Of a stretch of DNA of 64,000 bases, positions 9,443 through 17,929 are shown one piece after another. The notes beneath the pieces were generated by a model. The model did not search any database. It was given only the letters and a program-made list of their open reading frames with translations, and had not been told where the DNA came from. Position 1 is the first letter of the stretch; every line of letters begins with the position of its first letter. The stretch lies in NCBI RefSeq assembly GCF_029626155.1, contig NZ_JARUBL010000001.1:2542001-2606000 (forward strand), given 5' to 3'. Position numbers and translations under genes: made by a program. This stretch comes from Solwaraspora sp. WMMD1047 (GTDB lineage Bacteria > Actinomycetota > Actinomycetes > Mycobacteriales > Micromonosporaceae).

Positions 9443-10429
9443 GTGGCACACCAACTCGAAACGCTCGCTAATGGACAGACGGCCTTCGCCTCCGCGCGGC
9501 TGTCTGCCTGGCATCAGCTCGGCACGGTCACCGAGGCGTGCATGACCGCGCAGGAGGTCATGAGCAAGGCGTGGCTCGGCGGCTGGGAGGTCCGCAAGAT
9601 CGCCCTTCAGGGCATTGAGGTCACCGAGCGGGGGGTGACGAAGGTCGACTGCGCCGACAAGTACATGACCGTGCGGACCAACCCGGCCACCGGCGACACC
9701 GAGTACCTCGGCGTGGTCGGCGAGGACTACAGCGTGGTCCAGAACGAGCAGGTCGCCGAGACCCTCAACCTCCTGGTCGACGCCTCCGGCGCGCACTTCG
9801 AAACCGCCGGGTCGATGCGCAAGGGCCGGTCGGTGTTCGTGACCATGAAGCTGCCGCAGGCGATGCGGATCGCCGGGGTGGACGACATGGACCTCTACCT
9901 CGCGGCCACCACCAGCCACGACGGCACCGCCTCGCTGCGCCTGGACGCGACCCCGGTACGGATCGTGTGTGCCAACACCCAGGCACTGGCCTACCAGCGC
10001 TCGCGCAGCTCGTACACGTTCCGGCACACCTCGAACGTCACCAGCAAGATCGCCGAGGCCCGGCAGGCCCTCGGGCTGATGTGGAAGGCGTTCGACGCCT
10101 TCGAAACCGAAGCCGAGAAGATGATCAACGAGTCGTTGACCATGGGCGAGTTCGAGAAGATCGTCGCGCAGGTGTGGCCCCTCGCGGACGACGCCTCCGA
10201 CACCGCGCGCAACAACGCGAAGCAGCGCACCGCCACGCTGCGGTACTTGATCCGCGACGCGGACACGCAGAAGGCGATCACGGGCACCCGGTGGGCTGGA
10301 TTCCAGGCCATCACCGAGTACGTGGACCACTTCGCCCCGGCCAAGACCGACCTCGTCCGGGCGACGCGGGCGCTGTCCGGTGCCGGTACGGACATCAAGG
10401 CCCGCGCGTTCGAGCTGCTGGCGGTCTGA
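9443..10429 (+). CDS. DUF932 phage/plasmid-like protein
   Basis: 328 residues. The signature is clear: LSAWHQLG near the N-terminus, VGEDYSVVQNEQ (about 95-106), GRSVFVTMKLP, then LRLDATPVRIVCANTQALA with the conserved RIVCANT box. DUF932 proteins are carried by phages, plasmids and conjugative elements; the biochemical role is unknown. GTG start at 9443 chosen for the AAGGAG 9 bp upstream. Confidence 0.85.
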   Translation: MAHQLETLANGQTAFASARLSAWHQLGTVTEACMTAQEVMSKAWLGGWEVRKIALQGIEVTERGVTKVDCADKYMTVRTNPATGDTEYLGVVGEDYSVVQNEQVAETLNLLVDASGAHFETAGSMRKGRSVFVTMKLPQAMRIAGVDDMDLYLAATTSHDGTASLRLDATPVRIVCANTQALAYQRSRSSYTFRHTSNVTSKIAEARQALGLMWKAFDAFETEAEKMINESLTMGEFEKIVAQVWPLADDASDTARNNAKQRTATLRYLIRDADTQKAITGTRWAGFQAITEYVDHFAPAKTDLVRATRALSGAGTDIKARAFELLAV

Positions 10430-10430
10430 G

Positions 10431-11042
10431 GTGGGCCGGCACGGGGGCCGGGCCGCCGCGCCCGGCCCCGGTACCGGCGGGCACCCCGTCGCCGGGACCG
10501 CACACGTTCCCACCGACCCCACCACGTCGCCGCTGCAGGTACCGGCGCCGACCGCCGAGGCGGTGATCGCACTGGCCAATCAGATGTGCGTGACCTTCGC
10601 CGCGGCCGAGGTCGCCCGCGCGCTGGCCGAACACTCGGCCAGCGAGGCCGAACACGCCGTCCTGGCCGCTCGCGCCGCCCAGTGGGATGTCCTCGTCAAC
10701 GCGCGGTGGCCGGAGTTGGTCGAGGCGATCCGGCAGGCGCTACCGGACGCGGCGCAGGTGGAGCGGTTCCTGCCGGTCCGGCCGCTGGCCAACGGCCACG
10801 TCGAGCTGCACGTGCACGACACCTCGGCCCGCCGCCTCGCCGTGCTGCTCACCGGCGCGCAGGCCCTCGCCGTCGGGGCGCACCTGACCGCCAACGGGGC
10901 GATCGTGCTCGACCGGATCGGCCAGAAACTCGACGCCGGCCTGCCCCCCGTAAAGGCCGCACCACCATTCGCCACCAACCGGGCCACCGGCCACCAGGCC
11001 ACCCCGGACGGTTACACCGCACCACCGCCCGCCCACCCCTGA
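10431..11042 (+). CDS. hypothetical helical protein
   Basis: 203 residues if read from the GTG 1 bp after the DUF932 stop. The first 45 codons are Gly/Pro-rich and contain a strong hairpin, so the true start may be later, for example GTG 10563 (VIALANQM). The well-behaved part is a helical segment rich in Ala/Glu (AAAEVARALAEHSASEAEHA) followed by a beta-type segment (NGHVELHVHDTSARR). No family recognised; element cargo by context. Confidence 0.55.
   Translation: MGRHGGRAAAPGPGTGGHPVAGTAHVPTDPTTSPLQVPAPTAEAVIALANQMCVTFAAAEVARALAEHSASEAEHAVLAARAAQWDVLVNARWPELVEAIRQALPDAAQVERFLPVRPLANGHVELHVHDTSARRLAVLLTGAQALAVGAHLTANGAIVLDRIGQKLDAGLPPVKAAPPFATNRATGHQATPDGYTAPPPAHP
10444..10469 (+). terminator. 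GC-rich hairpin, 10-bp stem
   Basis: GGGGCCGGGC (10444-10453) pairs with GCCCGGCCCC (10460-10469) over a 6-base loop, 15 bp after the DUF932 stop. The arms are identical to the inner ten bases of the hairpin at 6456-6484. It overlaps the first codons of the next ORF if that ORF starts at 10431. Confidence 0.5.
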
Positions 11043-11052
11043 CCGCCGCGAC

Positions 11053-11094
11053 GTGCCGCGCCGGCCGCGGGTCCGACCCCCGGCCGCGCGGCAC
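11053..11094 (+). terminator. GC-rich imperfect hairpin
   Basis: GTGCCGCGC (11053-11061) pairs with GCGCGGCAC (11086-11094), and the inner bases pair further with bulges. It lies 10 bp after the stop of the preceding gene; a terminator is likely. Confidence 0.5.
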
Positions 11095-11168
11095 ACCGGG
11101 CCACCGCTGCCTGCCCCGCTCCGATCCCTGGCCCAACGACCAACCTGACACGAAACGGAGAACCTCTG

Positions 11169-11642
11169 ATGCCGCCCACCCCCTCGGCCAGCGGCCCACC
11201 CACCACCGCCGAGTGCCGTGCCACCTACTTCGAGACCCTGCACAATCAGCACGCCTTCGTCTTCCGCGTACCGCTGAGCGCCACCCGCTTCACCGTCTAC
11301 TCGGCCCGGCCTGACCGGTACGAGATCGGCCAGACCTACACCCTGACCCTCACCGACGCCGACACCGTGCCCGTGACGGTGCCCGCCGACGAGTGGGACT
11401 TCCTGATCGGCTGCCTGCACAACGCCGCCCACCGCTGGCGCGACGCCATCACCGACGCCGAGGCAGCCGCCGCGCGACCGCGACCCGAACCCGCCGCGCT
11501 GCCCGGCTTCGTCAACGCCGAGCCCACCCCCGCCGGCTACCGGCTCATCGGCGAACGGTTCCGCGACGAACTAGTCCGCGTCGAGCAGCTCATCACCACC
11601 CTGTCGGCCGTCCGGCCCCGCGACGAGGACGACGACCGGTGA
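11169..11642 (+). CDS. hypothetical protein
   Basis: 157 residues, no recognised family. The N-terminal half is beta-like (HAFVFRVPLSATRFTVYSARP, TYTLTLTDADTVPVTVPAD), and the C-terminal half carries an Ala/Pro-rich turn and helices. ATG preceded by ACGGAGA. The stop overlaps the GTG of the next gene (GTGA), so the 11169-12657 genes form a three-gene operon. Confidence 0.6.
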   Translation: MPPTPSASGPPTTAECRATYFETLHNQHAFVFRVPLSATRFTVYSARPDRYEIGQTYTLTLTDADTVPVTVPADEWDFLIGCLHNAAHRWRDAITDAEAAAARPRPEPAALPGFVNAEPTPAGYRLIGERFRDELVRVEQLITTLSAVRPRDEDDDR

Positions 11643-12271
11643 CCGCCCCCGACAACCCCGCCACCACCCCGGGCAAGAAGTTCGAGGGCGAACCGGTGGT
11701 CTTCTACTGCCGGACCTGCCGTCGGGCACTCAACCAGCACACCTCGGCCGGTCGGCTCACCTTCCACCACGCGGCCGAGATGCGCGGCGGCACCGTCGAC
11801 CACCCGGCCGTCCCGGTCCCGCTGACCGAGCTGGCCGACCCGCTCATCGAGTGCGACTTCTGCTCCGCACCGGATGCCGCGTGGATCTACCTCACCGCCG
11901 ACCGCGCCACCGACGTCCGGAAGGTCACCTCGGTCCGCGTCAACGCCGCCGACTACCGCGACCGGCACCGGGCCGCCCGCGTGCACCGGGTCGACACCGC
12001 GCACGCCTTCACCCAGCAATGGGGACAGCGATGGACCGCCTGCCACGGCTGCGCCACCCTCATCGACCAGCGTGACCTCTACGCACTGATCAGCCGAGTC
12101 AGCGACGCCATGCCCGCGAAGATGCGGCGCGGCAACCGCCTGGCCCGGCTACGGGGCCAGCTGCACAGCCTCTACAGCGACCTGTTCGCCACCCTCACGC
12201 CCGGCCGAGGCGGCATCACCCCCGGCCACCCGCTCGGTATCTGGCCCGACCCGTCGGACGGAGCCCCATGA
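11639..12271 (+). CDS. hypothetical zinc-binding protein
   Basis: 210 residues with three CxxC pairs: CRTC (about 24-27), CDFC (about 73-76) and CHGC (about 134-137), suggesting one or two structural zinc sites. No catalytic motif is recognised. GTG start within the previous stop; its own stop overlaps the next ATG (ATGA). This is small element cargo. Confidence 0.6.
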   Translation: MTAPDNPATTPGKKFEGEPVVFYCRTCRRALNQHTSAGRLTFHHAAEMRGGTVDHPAVPVPLTELADPLIECDFCSAPDAAWIYLTADRATDVRKVTSVRVNAADYRDRHRAARVHRVDTAHAFTQQWGQRWTACHGCATLIDQRDLYALISRVSDAMPAKMRRGNRLARLRGQLHSLYSDLFATLTPGRGGITPGHPLGIWPDPSDGAP

Positions 12272-12657
12272 CCGCCCCGCAGTACTCCGGGTGGCCGCCC
12301 TTCACCCACGAGAAGGCCCCCCGCCGTGGATGGCCGAGATGCGGTGCCGCCGACGTACCGTCCAGCCGCATCACCGAGGACACCCACCTCGTGACCTGCC
12401 CCGACTGCGAAACGGCGGCCGAGATCGAGATGATCCCCGACGACGCGACCGCAGGCGACCCCCGCGTCATCGAGCTGCTGCGCGAGGCCAGGCGCGGCAT
12501 GTCCCGCAAGATCGACGGGGTGATCTTGGACCCGATCACCGCCGCCATCCTGACCGTCTACGACGCGATCAAACCCGCCACCCAGGCCAAAATCGCAGCC
12601 CTGCCCATCCACACGATGGCGCAGGTCGCGTGGAAGGTGCTCCGCCCGAAGGGGTAA
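12268..12657 (+). CDS. hypothetical zinc-ribbon protein
   Basis: 129 residues. CGAADVPSS and CPDCETA give a CxxC-type ribbon in the first 50 residues; the rest is helical (IELLREARRGMSRK). It is translationally coupled to the preceding zinc-binding gene. No family recognised. Confidence 0.6.
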   Translation: MTAPQYSGWPPFTHEKAPRRGWPRCGAADVPSSRITEDTHLVTCPDCETAAEIEMIPDDATAGDPRVIELLREARRGMSRKIDGVILDPITAAILTVYDAIKPATQAKIAALPIHTMAQVAWKVLRPKG

Positions 12658-12669
12658 CCGGGGCGGGTC

Positions 12670-12719
12670 GGTGGCCGGCGGGCACACCCGAGGGTGCGCG
12701 TAGTTCCCGACCGGCCACC
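12670..12719 (+). terminator. nested hairpin after 12657
   Basis: GGTGGCCGG (12670-12678) pairs with CCGGCCACC (12711-12719); the loop contains a second short hairpin (GCACACCCGAGGGTGC). It lies 13 bp after the stop of the three-gene operon, so a terminator is the simplest reading. Confidence 0.5.
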
Positions 12720-12862
12720 TCGCCCACCCCGGGCCACCTGCGGACCACACCGCCGCATTCGCCCGGGCCGGGGCGTACCGCCGATCCTACGGGCGCAAGC
12801 CACACCCGCCTCAACTGGAAGCACGGCGCCGGCGGTGAGCAACCGGAGGGGAGAATGGCGGC

Positions 12863-13510
12863 GTGGCACGATGCACGATCCGCGGACGGACCGCACTCGA
12901 CCGGGCAGGAGTTGCCGCGCACACCGGCGCGGCGAACTCGACGGTTAACCACTGGCACCGCCACCGCTCCCGCTTCGGCTTCCCCGAAGGCTTCACCCAC
13001 GACGGCCGCGAGTGGTTCTGGCTCGACGACATCAACGCCTTCCATACCGCCCACCAAGCGGCGAAGCGCGCCGAGCTGACGAAGGTCGACCGCCGTGGCG
13101 AGCCAACAGACCTGATCGGGTCTGGGGAGGCGGCCAGGGTCCTCGGGTACGGTTCGTACCGCAACCTGCCGGACACCCTCCTCAACCGCCCCGACCGCGT
13201 CGACGTGCTGCCGGACGGGAGACGCCGCCGCTTGTGGTACCGGCGCACTGTCTGGGCCGTTGCTGACGCCCGCACCGGCCGGCAATCCACCGGCCGCACC
13301 CCCGGCACCACCGGCGCCCGCAAACCGCACCCCTACGCCGACGACCCCCGACTCCCCGCCGCCGTCACCCTCCTGACCGAAGCCGACCGGACCGGACGTG
13401 ACCGGCGCGGCCTCGGCGTCGCGCTCGCCTACCAGCTCGGCATCACACCCCGCACCGCGCAACGGCTGCTCGCCGTCGCGAAGGCAGCAGACGGTATTTC
13501 TCCTGGTTGA
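12863..13510 (+). CDS. helix-turn-helix DNA-binding protein
   Basis: 215 residues. The N-terminal block (VAAHTGAANSTVNHWHRHRS) is a helix-turn-helix, a second lies around TDLIGSGEAARVLGYGSYRN, and the C-terminus (GLGVALAYQLGITPRTAQRL) is a third, so this resembles a multi-HTH excisionase or plasmid regulator. GTG start with GGAGGGG about 10 bp upstream. A decayed copy of its last third is at 54527-54820. Confidence 0.7.
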   Translation: MARCTIRGRTALDRAGVAAHTGAANSTVNHWHRHRSRFGFPEGFTHDGREWFWLDDINAFHTAHQAAKRAELTKVDRRGEPTDLIGSGEAARVLGYGSYRNLPDTLLNRPDRVDVLPDGRRRRLWYRRTVWAVADARTGRQSTGRTPGTTGARKPHPYADDPRLPAAVTLLTEADRTGRDRRGLGVALAYQLGITPRTAQRLLAVAKAADGISPG

Positions 13511-13569
13511 GTGCCGGCGGGTGCCGCCGAGGCCGGTTGGACTCGACGACACCCTCCTGGGCTGCTGGG

Positions 13570-13734
13570 TCAGTCCTCGTCGTCGTCCGCAGCGGCCGGG
13601 GCTGATGGCACGGCAATCAGGTAGTGCAGTGCACCGTTGATGTCGGTTCCCCGGGTGGAGGCGGTCCGTTCCAGCACGTCGTACACGTCGGCGTCGACCT
13701 CGATCGTGCGCAGCGCATGTGTCCGGTCGGTCAT
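13570..13734 (-). CDS. small ribbon-helix-helix-like protein
   Basis: 54 residues from an ATG preceded by AGGAGGAACA, an unusually strong ribosome site that decides the start (a longer frame to 13908 exists). The sequence RTIEVDADVYDVLERTA resembles the N-terminal dimerisation/RHH part of SeqA-type and antitoxin-like regulators, ending in an acidic tail (AAADDDED). Probably a small DNA-binding regulator; function unproven. Confidence 0.6.
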   Translation of the reverse strand: MTDRTHALRTIEVDADVYDVLERTASTRGTDINGALHYLIAVPSAPAAADDDED

Positions 13735-13994
13735 GGATTGTTCCTCCTGACAGTGTTCGGGACGGTGCCCGGTCAGGCACCGGGCCCTATCCACGCCGGC
13801 CTCAACGCGGCGGTCAAGACCCGCCCGCGATCGTGGGTCGCCGTCAGGGCCGGCCGTTGCGGCGGGAGGTTGTGGTCGACCGGCAGTCCCGAAGCCGCGC
13901 ATGCGCAACGAGGGCGACGGGCACTTTCACCGCCGCAGAGCTGGGCGTTGCCGGTGGGCTCGTTCGTGCCCTGGCGACGGCTTACCCTGGCCTG

Positions 13995-14606
13995 ATGCAG
14001 CCGATTCGCGTGGTGCTCACCGCATCAGCCGACGGCGGTTGGACGGTCAGCGTGCCGAACACCGGCCAGGCGACGATCGACGATCCGAGCGCCGCCGAGT
14101 TCGAGGCGCGGCAGCTGGTGGCACGCCAGCGTGACCTGACCTGGTCCGACGCCGAAGACCTGGATGTCACCGTCGTTGACGAGCGAGGCAACGACCTGTA
14201 CGTGTTCGACCTGCTGTTCACCGCAGCACCCGTCGAGGAGCCTGGTACAGCAGCGTCGTTGGCAGCCTTGGCCACCGCGCCTCCGACCGGCTGCCGATTC
14301 ATGGACTTCGACGGCCACCCGGGGCTGCGCTGCGTTCGCCCCGGCACCAGCCGCTTCGAGGCCATCAGCACCCTGATCACGCACGTCCGCGATCGCTACG
14401 GCCTCGACGGCAACGATCTCGGCTTCGAGAAGCTGTGGGAATGGGCGGGTAACCGCGACTGGCAAGAGCGGATGGTCGCTCACCTGCTCCTGATGGCCAC
14501 CGACCGGGCTCGGCAGGCGGGTGTACCCGTCGATGATGTGCTCACCTTCGTCCGCACCCTGATGACCACTCCGCCGGAAACCTCGAACCTGAACCCTTCG
14601 CAGTAA
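13995..14606 (+). CDS. hypothetical protein
   Basis: 203 residues from the ATG at 13995; the in-frame region upstream to 13719 is not supported. The N-terminus (MQPIRVVLTASADGGWTVSV) has the strand pattern of HicB-like domains with a DDPSAAEFEARQLV helix; the C-terminus is helical (WQERMVAHLLLMATDRARQ). There is no HicA-like partner beside it. Unknown function. Confidence 0.55.
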   Translation: MQPIRVVLTASADGGWTVSVPNTGQATIDDPSAAEFEARQLVARQRDLTWSDAEDLDVTVVDERGNDLYVFDLLFTAAPVEEPGTAASLAALATAPPTGCRFMDFDGHPGLRCVRPGTSRFEAISTLITHVRDRYGLDGNDLGFEKLWEWAGNRDWQERMVAHLLLMATDRARQAGVPVDDVLTFVRTLMTTPPETSNLNPSQ

Positions 14607-14608
14607 CC

Positions 14609-14623
14609 ACCTCCTCGGGAGGT
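14609..14623 (+). terminator. short hairpin after 14606
   Basis: ACCTCC-TCG-GGAGGT immediately follows the stop codon; six paired bases. A weak terminator candidate. Confidence 0.35.
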
Positions 14624-14640
14624 TCGCGACGCCCAATACA

Positions 14641-14841
14641 TCACGACTCATTAGGAGCATTCCTGATTCGTGCCGTGAGCAGGCAAGACGTGGCTGCTTG
14701 ACCATACCGAAGGGCTGGCAGAGTCGTTGAGGAGGAAGGACGAAACCACCTGGACCCGACCGGCCACGACACACCCACAGCCTCCGCGGCCTCCAGCGTC
14801 GTTACTCTCCACGCAATGCGCCGCCAGAAGTCCCGCTGCAC
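14641..14841 (-). pseudogene. IS30-like transposase N-terminal relic
   Basis: The minus-strand frame gives FWRRIAWRVTTLEAAEAVGV and VGSRWFR, which resembles the N-terminal helix-turn-helix of some actinobacterial IS30-family transposases, then loses similarity. Nothing else of the element is present. The rest of 14607-15179 holds no gene I can support. Confidence 0.35.
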
Positions 14842-15179
14842 CGCACGAGACGGCTCCGGGTGATCCGGTCGGTCAGCTCGGCGTCGTCACGCTCACACTG
14901 GGACGGGCCGGTGCGGTGCTGTTAGTAGCGCACGCCCGAGGGTTTCGAGCGGGTTCCCTCAGTCCGAAGGCCGATGAGGGACGCGATCGTTCCCAGAACG
15001 CTGCTCGGGCGAGCCTTCGAGTCGGTGGTGGCGCCGTCGCGCAAGCACCGCGGCTGGTCGACAAACAGCGCGTTTCCACGCCCAGTGTGTCGGTGAAGCT
15101 GAAGTCGAATACATGGCCGGCCCGCCCGTTGACTTTCGGCGGTACTCTGCGGCGACTACCTCGGCGTGAGGAGGGCTCG

Positions 15180-15621
15180 GTGCGCCGGAAGTTAGATGTG
15201 CAGTCTGTCGAGCGCAGGGCACTTCTGATCTCACTGCCGGTGGTCGTCGGCAGCTCGGTTTTGGCCAACCTGCTCGCATGGGACGTCAAGTGGCAGATCC
15301 CACTGATCTTCGCCGCGCTCTACATCGTCCTGTCGCTGCTGATGGAGATCCGGGATAACCAGAAGCCGTCCAGCTTCACCCACTACAATCACAGCGACGA
15401 GTTCTTCACCTCGTTCAGCCGACTGGTGCAATCAGCAGAGCGGCGCATCTACACCAGCTATGTACGCAAGACCCCACCGCCGAGCTTCCAGTCGCCTGCG
15501 GCGAAGCAGTACTTCCGGGACGTTGTGCAGTGGATGAGGCGCAACCCTGGGGCCTCGTTTCACCGGATCATCGGCGTGCCCTCGGCTGAGCCTTATCGCG
15601 GTGAGATGCTTCGGTGGCTAG
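15180..15621 (+). pseudogene. membrane protein, 5' part, cut by an IS element
   Basis: GTG start with GAGGAG 6 bp upstream. Two hydrophobic segments (ALLISLPVVVGSSVLANLLA; WQIPLIFAALYIVLSLLM) precede a soluble domain beginning SDEFFTSFSRLVQSAERRIY, reminiscent of phospholipase-D-like domains of membrane-anchored stress or defence proteins (no complete HxK motif is visible). The frame is cut in the codon at 15621 by the IS at 15622-17029 and continues at 17034-17347. Joined, the two halves give an uninterrupted 251-residue protein. Confidence 0.75.
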
Positions 15622-15640
15622 TACTCCAACGTCATTTGGC
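15622..15640 (+). repeat. left terminal inverted repeat of the IS701-like element
   Basis: TACTCCAACGTCATTTGGC. It also contains the stop codon of the transposase gene (15632-15634). Confidence 0.9.
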
Positions 15641-16951
15641 TTGTCTGCGCTGGTAGTGGGCTCGTCGGGCGCGGGCTTGGGATGTTCGTCGCCAGATCGA
15701 CCAGTGCAGGGTGTGCGCTGACGGTAGCGATGTGGCGAGGAGGAAGGCGTTGAGGAGTCGGCGGATCTCGGCGACCGTCAATGCGATGATCTTCGGATTG
15801 GGGTCGGGGTCGGGCTGTTGTGCGGCGAGGATGGTCAGGACGGCCAGGGCGAGCATGGCCAGGGTGATGTGCCGGTGCCAGCCGGTCCAGCCGCGGACCT
15901 GGTAGTGGTCGAGGCCGACTTGGCCTTTGCCGGTCTGGAACAGCTCTTCGATGCTCCAACGGGAGCCGGCGACGGTGACGAGGGTGTGCAGCGACACTGG
16001 GCGGGGTGACCAGCACAGGTAGAAGGCCATTTCGCCGGTGGTGCGGTTGCGGCGAATGAGCAGCCACCGGTGCTCGTCTGGCCGGGTGGCGGTGGTGATC
16101 CACGCCCACAGGTAGTCGCGGGGACCTTTCGCCCCGGGACCGCAGCTGTGCTGCTGCCACTCGCGGGTGGGGATCCGCCCAGCGAGGTCGTCGACGCGGA
16201 TCAGAGTCCGACCGTCGTTAACGGTCACACGCCGGTCGCAGCCGACCGCCAGGACGTAGCCGATCTCGCGGTGTTCCAGGTCAGCGCGCAGGCCAGGGTC
16301 GGCGCCGTAGACCTCGTCACCGGTCACCCACCCCACCGGGACACCAGCCTCGACCGCGGCGGCGATCATCTGCCGAGCCAGGGCAGGCTTCGTGGCGAAC
16401 CCGACCTGGTCGGGGACGCCGGCGACGGCCAGCCGGTCGGGCTGGTCACACCAGGTCGCCTCCGGCAGGTAAAGCCGACGATCGATCAGCGCCCGCCCGT
16501 GCGGAGTGACGTAGGCCAGGAACACCCCGACCTGACTGTTCTCGACACGGCCGGCGGTGCCGGTGTACTGCCGCTGCACCCCGACCGAGCACACACCCTT
16601 CTTCAAGAACCCGGTCTCATCGCAGACCAGCACGGCGTCGGGGTGGCCGAGCTGCTCGACCAGCCACGAACGCACGTCGTCGCGGACGGCATCGGCGTCC
16701 CACACCGCCGTACGCAGCAGCCGCTGCATCGCCTGCGGATCAGTGTGCCCCGCCCGTTCCGCAAGCGACCAGCAGGTCTTCCGCTCGGTGTCTGACAGCA
16801 GCCCTTCCACGAACTGCCCAGCCGTCGCCCGCGGCTCGGCCCGCACGAACCGGTCAGCGACACGCGTCACCGCCTCGTCCAAGATGAGCCGCCACCGGGC
16901 GGGGTCTACGCTGTGGCACGCGGCCACTGCACGATCTTCGGTTGTCCTCAC
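15632..16951 (-). CDS. IS701 family transposase
   Basis: 439 residues. DDE-type transposase with the family blocks LVCDETGFLKKG (first Asp), VGVQRQYTGTAGRVENSQVG, GWVTGDEVYGADPGLR (second Asp) and RWSIEELFQTGKGQVGLDHY (the Glu helix). The length is normal for IS701 and I see no frameshift, so it is probably active. Start codon ATG at 16951, about 78 bp inside the right end. Confidence 0.92.
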   Translation of the reverse strand: MRTTEDRAVAACHSVDPARWRLILDEAVTRVADRFVRAEPRATAGQFVEGLLSDTERKTCWSLAERAGHTDPQAMQRLLRTAVWDADAVRDDVRSWLVEQLGHPDAVLVCDETGFLKKGVCSVGVQRQYTGTAGRVENSQVGVFLAYVTPHGRALIDRRLYLPEATWCDQPDRLAVAGVPDQVGFATKPALARQMIAAAVEAGVPVGWVTGDEVYGADPGLRADLEHREIGYVLAVGCDRRVTVNDGRTLIRVDDLAGRIPTREWQQHSCGPGAKGPRDYLWAWITTATRPDEHRWLLIRRNRTTGEMAFYLCWSPRPVSLHTLVTVAGSRWSIEELFQTGKGQVGLDHYQVRGWTGWHRHITLAMLALAVLTILAAQQPDPDPNPKIIALTVAEIRRLLNAFLLATSLPSAHTLHWSIWRRTSQARARRAHYQRRQAK

Positions 16952-17010
16952 AAACCATCGATGATCAACACAGTGGCCGTCCTCATGCCCGCGCCACGCC
17001 CAACGCCGAA

Positions 17011-17029
17011 GCCAACTGACGTTGGAGTA
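17011..17029 (+). repeat. right terminal inverted repeat of the IS701-like element
   Basis: GCCAACTGACGTTGGAGTA, the reverse complement of the left repeat with one mismatch. Followed directly by the CTAG duplication. Confidence 0.9.
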
Positions 17030-17033
17030 CTAG

Positions 17034-17347
17034 TGCAGCACCAGCAGGAGATGCGCGGCGTCGCCAACTACCACGCCCGCGTCGTCCCGCTCGACGGTGA
17101 CGTCGACGCGATCAACATTGCCATCATTGACGAGAAGGCTGTCCTGATCCTTCTGACGTCGGAAGGATCCTTCATGAGCGGTCACCGGCTCGACGCGCCC
17201 TCGTCTGTGAGCTCGTTTCGGGACTACTACAGCTCCTGGTGGACGTCCGCCGAGCCGCTTGAGGCGTTCCTGATACGCGTACGAACACAGAACCGTACGG
17301 GCGTTGACCTGTCCGCTCCTTCGCACGACCCTGCCCCACCTAGCTAA
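17034..17347 (+). pseudogene. membrane protein, 3' part, cut by an IS element
   Basis: Continues the frame of 15180-15621 after the IS: the joined codons read LRWLVQHQQEMRG across the junction. This half is the rest of the soluble domain (VDAINIAIIDEKAVLILLTS, then FRDYYSSWWTSAEPLEAFL), the fold end seen in PLD-like domains. It has no start of its own. Stop TAA at 17345-17347. Confidence 0.75.
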
Positions 17348-17502
17348 GGCCAACACGCCATGGGCCAGTTGGGGGGTGGTGCGGAGGCGCCCGCGGTCCG
17401 TGTCCGCTCCAGCACCTCGTCGAGCTCGAGCAGTTCGGCATCCTTCGCCGGAGCCGTCACGCCCGAAAGCATGGACGCTCGGGCATTGGGTACCCACCGG
17501 GC

Positions 17503-17724
17503 ATGGGTAGCCAAAAGCGCAACAAGCATGACAGCGGTGGCGAGTCGGCGCGGGGCCGCCGGCACCCGGGCGGCGGAGCACGGGGCCGGCAGGGGGCCAC
17601 GGTGGAGCACTCGCCAGTCCAGCGGCATGAGCGCACCGCGACCGGATCGGCCGGCACCGAGCGCGCCCATGGCCGGTCAAAGGCGGCCGGCCAGGGGCGG
17701 GTCAACCGCCAGGGTACGGCCTGA
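17503..17724 (+). CDS. possible small basic protein
   Basis: 73 residues, very hydrophilic (MGSQKRNKHDSGGESARGRR), with high G+C in third positions as in real genes here. No good ribosome site and no family. Competing minus-strand frames overlap it, so it is only a candidate. The rest of 17348-17929 shows no other gene. Confidence 0.3.
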   Translation: MGSQKRNKHDSGGESARGRRHPGGGARGRQGATVEHSPVQRHERTATGSAGTERAHGRSKAAGQGRVNRQGTA

Positions 17725-17860
17725 CCCGCGGTTACCCCTCCTCCGCGCGCTCGTCGGTCAGTTCCGCGCCTGCGGCTGCGGCGGACAGTAGATGCCGTAC
17801 CGCCGGCCGGCGCCCGGCGATGCTCCAGGCGCCATCCGGACAGTGGAATCCGTGTATTCC

Positions 17861-17880
17861 TATGCAAGAATCTATGCAAG
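17861..17880 (+). repeat. direct repeat TATGCAAG, 12-bp period
   Basis: TATGCAAG at 17861-17868 and again at 17873-17880, followed by TTGCAACT. This AT-rich pair in GC-rich DNA looks like a tandem operator for a regulator bound on one face of the helix. No obvious start codon is nearby on the plus strand; on the minus strand it lies about 30-50 bp upstream of nothing recognisable. Confidence 0.4.
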
Positions 17881-17929
17881 TTGCAACTCGTGACCGGCAT
17901 CACTGCCAGCGGCTACTGGAGCGGTAAGG

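Larger units (their letters stand above)
15622..17029 (-). mobile_element. IS701-like insertion sequence, complete
   Basis: 1408 bp. Terminal inverted repeats are 15622-15640 and 17011-17029, matching at 18 of 19 positions. The target duplication CTAG stands at 15618-15621 and 17030-17033, fitting the YTAR preference of IS701. One intact transposase gene. Intact ends and frame suggest a recent insertion. Removing the element and one CTAG restores the host gene exactly. Confidence 0.92.
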
